From Oscillospiraceae bacterium (GTDB taxonomy: Bacteria > Bacillota > Clostridia > Oscillospirales > Ruminococcaceae), in NCBI GenBank assembly GCA_015067315.1, contig SVMR01000004.1, positions 1-64,000 on the forward strand: a stretch of 64,000 nucleotides of DNA, given 5' to 3'. How positions within the stretch are numbered: position 1 is the first letter of the stretch; each line of letters begins with the position of its first letter. Below are positions 60,299 through 64,000 of this stretch, piece after piece. The translations under genes were made by a program, and so were the position numbers. The notes under the pieces were generated by a model, which saw nothing but the letters and a program-made list of their open reading frames with translations, did not search any database and was not told the DNA's origin.

Positions 60299-61918
60299 TC
60301 AGCCGACTTTTACGTTTTTGAATACGCGGTTAAGACCAACTGCATGGAATTCAATGCCGGTGATGTCGGGTTTAATAAGAGAAGCGTTTGCGTTCTGATA
60401 TACGGGGAGAATTACGGATTCATCAGCGATGATCTGTTCTGCATCTTTAATAAGCTGCCAACGTGCTTCTGCGTCAACTGCATACTCAACGGTTTTGATC
60501 TTGTTGAGGATTTCCATGTAAGCGTCGGAATGCCATGCGCCGTAGTTATGAGTATAACCGTCGGTCCAAAGATCCATATAGGTAAGCGGGTCTGCATAGT
60601 CAGGTCCCCATCTGCAAAGGCCAATGTCATAATCGTGTGCTTTCATAAGGTCGGAACGCTGTTTCTTCGGATAAGGCTGGAGGGTGATGGTAAGACCTGC
60701 AAGGTTGGTCTGGAGTTCCTGCTGGATGAATTCAGCAACGAGTTTTACGGATTCCTCATCATCAAAGATAAGGGTGAGTTCAACGGAATCGGTGCCGAGC
60801 TCTGCAAGACCTGCTGCCCAAAGAGCCTGTGCTTCGGAAACATTGTATTCGTTGTAGGTAATGCCGGAGGATTCACGGTAATCTTTGCCGTCAGGACCGG
60901 TTGCAAGACCAACGGGAACACAGAAATCTGCCGGGAAGGAACCGTTTCTGAGGATGTTGTTGCAGATAGCTTCTTTATCGAATGCCATACCGATTGCTTT
61001 GCGGATGTTTACGTTTGCCATTGCGCCGCCTTTGGATACGTTAGGAGACATATACCAGAGGTAACCGGATTCGGTTGCAAGGAACTCTGCGTCGCCTTTA
61101 AGAAGGTCTGCAAGTTCGGAAGAAAGTACGCAAACGTCAAGCTCGCCTGCCTGATATGCGTTGTATGCCTGCTGGGAATCGAGGATTACTTTATAGGTAA
61201 GACCTGCGAGTTCAACTGCGTCAGCATCATAATAAAGTTCGTTTTTAACCATTTTGAATTCGGTTGCTGCGGGGGTATATTCGGAAAGAGTGAAGCAGCC
61301 GTTAGAAAGATAATATTCCGGAGCGGAGCCATAGAGGTCGCCGCATTCTTCAACGAATGCTCTGTTCATGGGGTAGAATACCGGGAAGAACATAAGAGTA
61401 TCGAAGAATGCGCAGGGAACGTCGAATTCAACTACAAGGGTTTTGTCGTCTTTTGCATAAACGCCGAGTTCGGTTGCATCCATTTCGCCGGCATAAATTG
61501 CGGAAGCGTTTTTAATACCTGCGGTTTCGAAAAGGGAAGCATATTCTGCCGGAAGAGCCATAGCTCTCTGCCATGCAAATACGAAGTCGTCTGCGGTAAC
61601 TTCTGCGCCGTTGGACCATTTTGCATCGCGGATATTGAAAGTCCAGGTCATACCGTCGGGGGAAATTTCATAGCTTTCTGCCATACCGGGGATTGCTGCA
61701 CCGGAAGCATCGCACTGGAAAAGGCCTTCGACCATGGCGCCGATTACTTCGAAGTCATCGCCTGCGGAAGTAAGAGCAGGGTCGATGGAATCGATTGCCG
61801 CGGTTACGTGAACGTTAAGGATTTTTCCTTCAGCACCGCCTTCTTCTTTGCCGCATGCTGCAAGGCTGAATACCATAACAAGTGCAAGGATCAGGGAAAG
61901 AATTTTGTTGAGTTTCAT
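60299..61918 (-). CDS. oppA: Oligopeptide-binding lipoprotein OppA
   Basis: Solute-binding protein of 539 residues, family 5. A lipoprotein signal ends in FSLAACGKEE (Cys22). Domains show AAIDSIDPALTSAGDDFEVIGAMVEGLF, RDAKWSNGAEVTADDFVFAWQRA (family-5 signature), NIRKAIGMAFDKEAI and CRWGPDYADPLTYMDLW. It delivers peptides to OppBC. Codon use is biased (GCT, GAA, GGT) like the lysine-binding protein, which indicates high expression. It has its own consensus promoter. Confidence 0.95.
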   Translation of the reverse strand: MKLNKILSLILALVMVFSLAACGKEEGGAEGKILNVHVTAAIDSIDPALTSAGDDFEVIGAMVEGLFQCDASGAAIPGMAESYEISPDGMTWTFNIRDAKWSNGAEVTADDFVFAWQRAMALPAEYASLFETAGIKNASAIYAGEMDATELGVYAKDDKTLVVEFDVPCAFFDTLMFFPVFYPMNRAFVEECGDLYGSAPEYYLSNGCFTLSEYTPAATEFKMVKNELYYDADAVELAGLTYKVILDSQQAYNAYQAGELDVCVLSSELADLLKGDAEFLATESGYLWYMSPNVSKGGAMANVNIRKAIGMAFDKEAICNNILRNGSFPADFCVPVGLATGPDGKDYRESSGITYNEYNVSEAQALWAAGLAELGTDSVELTLIFDDEESVKLVAEFIQQELQTNLAGLTITLQPYPKKQRSDLMKAHDYDIGLCRWGPDYADPLTYMDLWTDGYTHNYGAWHSDAYMEILNKIKTVEYAVDAEARWQLIKDAEQIIADESVILPVYQNANASLIKPDITGIEFHAVGLNRVFKNVKVG

Positions 61919-61996
61919 TTACATTTCACCTCATTCAACTGTTAATTTCACCTTCAATGAAATTCTTAGCAACCGAAGTTTCATTGTGATACCCGT

Positions 61997-62025
61997 ATAT
62001 TACACCCCTTTTATTCGTTTGTCAA
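61997..62025 (-). promoter_or_regulatory. opp operon promoter
   Basis: On the minus strand TTGACA (62025-62020) and TAATAT (62002-61997) with a 17-base spacer. A GTTTCATTGAAGG-type leader follows. Confidence 0.88.
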
Positions 62026-62029
62026 GTAA

Positions 62030-62342
62030 AAAATACAAAAAATATGAAACTTTTTTATAATATTTTGTTTTTCCAACAAACACAAATGTATTTTTACGGG
62101 ATAATTTTACTTTAAACCATTAAAATATTTCTGTCGTTTTTGCCATAAAACGCCTGTTTCCGGAAAATTTTTGTTGATTTTATCAGTTTTTCAAAAACCG
62201 CTTTTGTATGCAAAAACATTGTATATTTTAGCATAATTTTGCATAAGTATTCAAATATTCAATTCCGTTGCAGCGTTTTACCGCGCAAAAGTGATTTTGC
62301 AAGTTATAAATATAAAATCCTGCAAATTTCGCAAAAACAGAC
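62030..62342. other. AT-rich gap without a recognised gene
   Basis: About 310 AT-rich bases between the opp promoter and the gatD-like terminator. No supported reading frame, repeat module or structured RNA was recognised. It may hold upstream control sites for opp. Confidence 0.6.
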
Positions 62343-62384
62343 AAAAAAACGCACCGTCTTCTGATTAAAAAGACGGCGCGGAGA
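62343..62384 (-). terminator. Terminator of the murT-gatD-like operon
   Basis: GC-A-CCGTCTT (62351-62360) pairs with AAGACGG-C-GC (62370-62379). On the minus strand it is followed by seven T. Confidence 0.85.
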
Positions 62385-62417
62385 ATTTCAAATCTTCATT
62401 TTTCGGCAAAAAGGGGG

Positions 62418-63134
62418 TCAGATAAGTCCTTCAACAAGCATTTTTGCCGCTTTTTCTTCAAGGGAAAAGTCCGTTTCGCGGTAATCTTCGCCCAAAACGC
62501 AATGCAGAACTTCCTTCATCATAATCGGGTTTCTTGCAAGAACCGGACCGAGGCACCAGGTTGCAAAAAGGTTTTTATAGCGGCAGCCTTCCCCTTCGCC
62601 GACGGAACCTTTTCCGGAATCCGCTTTAAGAACCCTGAAAAGGCGGTTTTCGTTGGGGGCGTTGAATTTAACGCTTTCACAGCGGTAATAGGTTCCGAAC
62701 ATTTTTTCTTCCGGGGCAAATTCCGGAACAAGAACCGCGTCGCTTACGTAAAGGCTGTCGAATTCTTCCGCTTCGCAATCGAAAAGGCCGATTCCTTCAT
62801 AGGTTTTTCCGTCAAGCATGGAAAAGCTTTTTCCGAAAAGCATATTGGAACTTCCGGTTGCGACAAAAACCTTTCCGCTTTCGATATAATTAATTATATC
62901 TTCCTTATATTTAATAAAATCGGGGCTTATTGCGGAAACGTTATGGGGTTTTCCGTGGGTAAGAAAAACGATATCGTAACCGGGAAAATCAATTTCATCG
63001 CCCACGCCGAGAGTTTCGGTTTCCGCTTCATATCCCATTTCGCGGATTCTTTTTTCGAAGGCGGTTACGTTTTTTCCGTCGCCGTTAAGGTCAAGGGCTT
63101 CGCCGTAGAGGTTGAGTATTCTTACTTTTTTCAT
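62418..63134 (-). CDS. GatD-like protein without catalytic residues
   Basis: Homologue of GatD, the glutaminase partner of MurT that amidates lipid II. The 238-residue length and overall pattern agree (ILNLYGEALDLNGDGKNVTAFEKR, LDGKTYEGIGLFD, CRYKNLFATWCLGPVLARNP). In active GatD the nucleophile sits in ICGGYQ-L-G and the histidine in TYLHGP. Here the first motif is ATGSSNMLFG (92-101), with Gly94 at the Cys position, and the second is TWCLGP (192-197), with Leu195 at the His position. Both are lost, so glutamine hydrolysis should be impossible. The gene overlaps murT by four bases, so it is probably kept as a structural or regulatory partner. Confidence 0.85.
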   Translation of the reverse strand: MKKVRILNLYGEALDLNGDGKNVTAFEKRIREMGYEAETETLGVGDEIDFPGYDIVFLTHGKPHNVSAISPDFIKYKEDIINYIESGKVFVATGSSNMLFGKSFSMLDGKTYEGIGLFDCEAEEFDSLYVSDAVLVPEFAPEEKMFGTYYRCESVKFNAPNENRLFRVLKADSGKGSVGEGEGCRYKNLFATWCLGPVLARNPIMMKEVLHCVLGEDYRETDFSLEEKAAKMLVEGLI

Positions 63135-64000
63135 AATTTTCTCAATTCCTCCAATACTTTATCTTCATTAGAGAAAACGGAGGAAGTCATTACGTAGATG
63201 TTTCCTTCGGTTTTTTCAAGGCAGGAACCCAGTTCCTCGTCCCTGTCGCAGATCTGAACTCTTTCCATGTCGATATCCGCAAGTTTAAGGCGCACAGCCA
63301 TATCATAGCGGCGTTTTCCGACAATCACGATATGCTCAACCTCTCTGAGGTTTTCATAGGCAACGTCATACATAAAAAGAACGTCCCTGCGTTCGGTATG
63401 GAACATATTGTTCGAAATAATGATAAGGGTTCTGGGTCCTTCCTTATCCGCAACAAATTCAACGCTCTGGTCAATGGAAGCGGGATTCTGTTTTGTAAGG
63501 ATAAGCTGGCATTTTCTTCCGAGAACGGAAAGTTCTTCGTAACGTTTTGTTACGCCGATATCAAAAGTTTCCGCGGCGGAAAGAACTTTTTCAAGTTCAA
63601 TTCCCGCGGCGCCGGAACAGACCGCTGCCGCGGCAACGGTGTTGAACATGAAATAGGTCGCGTCGAAGGTGATTTTTGTTTCTTTTCCGTTGATATGGAA
63701 TTTTCCGCCTTCAAAATCAAAATCATGTCCGACGAAATCCGCCTTCGGGCTTTCAAAACCGCAGTTTTTGCATCTGAACGAACCGACGTGATTATAATGG
63801 TAATAATCATAGGAAAGGTTGTGCATGCATTTGGGGCAGACTTTTGCGTCGTTTGTGCCGCTTCTGCATTCCTTTGTGGAACGTTCGTTTTCGCCGAGGG
63901 CGAACCAGATAACCGGGTTTTCGATTCCCCAGCTTATCTGCTGTGAAACGGGGTCGTTTGCGTTAAGAATATAGGTCGTTCCGGGGGTTACGCCCATTTT
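63131..64000 (-). CDS. murT: MurT-like lipid II isoglutaminyl synthase subunit (partial)
   Basis: Only the C-terminal 290 or so residues are in the window; the gene continues past base 64000. Mur-ligase central-domain features include a four-cysteine zinc ribbon (CPKCMHNLSYD and FRCKNCGF, typical of MurT) and the C-terminal DUF1727 domain (AAETFDIGVTKRYEEL, LILTKQNPASIDQSVEF, DMAVRLKLADIDMERV). MurT activates the D-glutamate carboxylate of the peptidoglycan stem and receives ammonia. The DUF1727 loop (NNMFHTERRDVLFMYD) departs from the NxxxADGxDxSWLWD-like pattern as I recall it. This gene and its degenerate GatD partner may have changed together. Confidence 0.88.
   Translation of the reverse strand, partial: KMGVTPGTTYILNANDPVSQQISWGIENPVIWFALGENERSTKECRSGTNDAKVCPKCMHNLSYDYYHYNHVGSFRCKNCGFESPKADFVGHDFDFEGGKFHINGKETKITFDATYFMFNTVAAAAVCSGAAGIELEKVLSAAETFDIGVTKRYEELSVLGRKCQLILTKQNPASIDQSVEFVADKEGPRTLIIISNNMFHTERRDVLFMYDVAYENLREVEHIVIVGKRRYDMAVRLKLADIDMERVQICDRDEELGSCLEKTEGNIYVMTSSVFSNEDKVLEELRKL

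Noticed and set aside
60344..61945. 533-codon open frame opposite oppA
   Set aside because: It is antisense to a clear solute-binding protein with signal peptide and family motifs. It has Cys/Phe/Gly-rich nonsense composition and no ribosome binding site. Similar long antisense frames (41837-43309, 53010-54221, 57224-58537) were rejected for the same reason.

Overview
The window looks like chromosome of a spore-forming, low- to mid-GC member of the Clostridia, most likely a gut Oscillospirales or a relative. This rests on a SpoVT-family gene, Rnf-like subunits, a CD1247-type protein next to efp, a DUF5685/J-domain pair, XRE/desulfoferrodoxin-like and YhbD/bactofilin genes, a bile-salt-hydrolase-like enzyme, strong AGGAGG ribosome binding sites and TTGACA-17-TATAAT promoters. 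The taxonomy is inference; there is no rRNA gene here. No prophage, insertion sequence with transposase, or CRISPR array was found.

Layout. 0-5.3 kb: N-terminally truncated spoVT, then a MarR-controlled heterodimeric ABC exporter. 5.5-9 kb: small helical protein, CNNM/HlyC membrane protein, then three seryl-tRNA genes (anticodons CGA, TGA, GCT) with duplicated tRNA ends and a four-hairpin array. 9-13.3 kb: choloylglycine-hydrolase-like enzyme and a glycerol-3-phosphate-dehydrogenase-like flavoprotein trio ending in DUF1667. 13.3-17.4 kb: metal P-type ATPase with its ArsR repressor, CPBP protease, tadA. 18.3-23.9 kb: rpe and a compact Rnf-like operon (C, D, E, A only) followed by an anchored glycoside-hydrolase-like protein. 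24.4-30.8 kb: two-component system, acetyltransferase, CtpE-like P-type ATPase and ribU under an FMN riboswitch. 31-40 kb: Asp/Cys-rich protein, efp, regulators, YgjV-like tandem, mgtE, AEC transporter, SPFH/Arc pair, rplM-rpsI. 40.4-49.6 kb: peptidases, GPH symporter, DUF5685 and J-domain genes. 50-53 kb: amino-acid ABC transporter under a lysine riboswitch. 53-55.7 kb: U32 peptidase and a self-regulated DUF4004-bactofilin operon. 56-62 kb: complete opp oligopeptide transporter. 62.4-64 kb: murT (cut by the window end) and a gatD homologue lacking both catalytic residues.

The genes suggest a peptide- and amino-acid-using anaerobe: oligopeptide and lysine importers, three M20/U32-type peptidase-family genes, metal and magnesium transport, riboflavin salvage and Rnf-type membrane redox chemistry. 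About fifteen intergenic gaps are filled by a mosaic of the same repeat modules, roughly 4-5 kb in total.

The strongest candidates for new biology are the Rnf-like operon that lacks rnfG and rnfB and has lost most cysteine ligands of the membrane iron-sulfur centre, the catalytically dead GatD partner of MurT, the hairpin array with exact ATTTCAC linkers by the tRNA genes, the mosaic repeats, and a J-domain gene with no conventional start codon.
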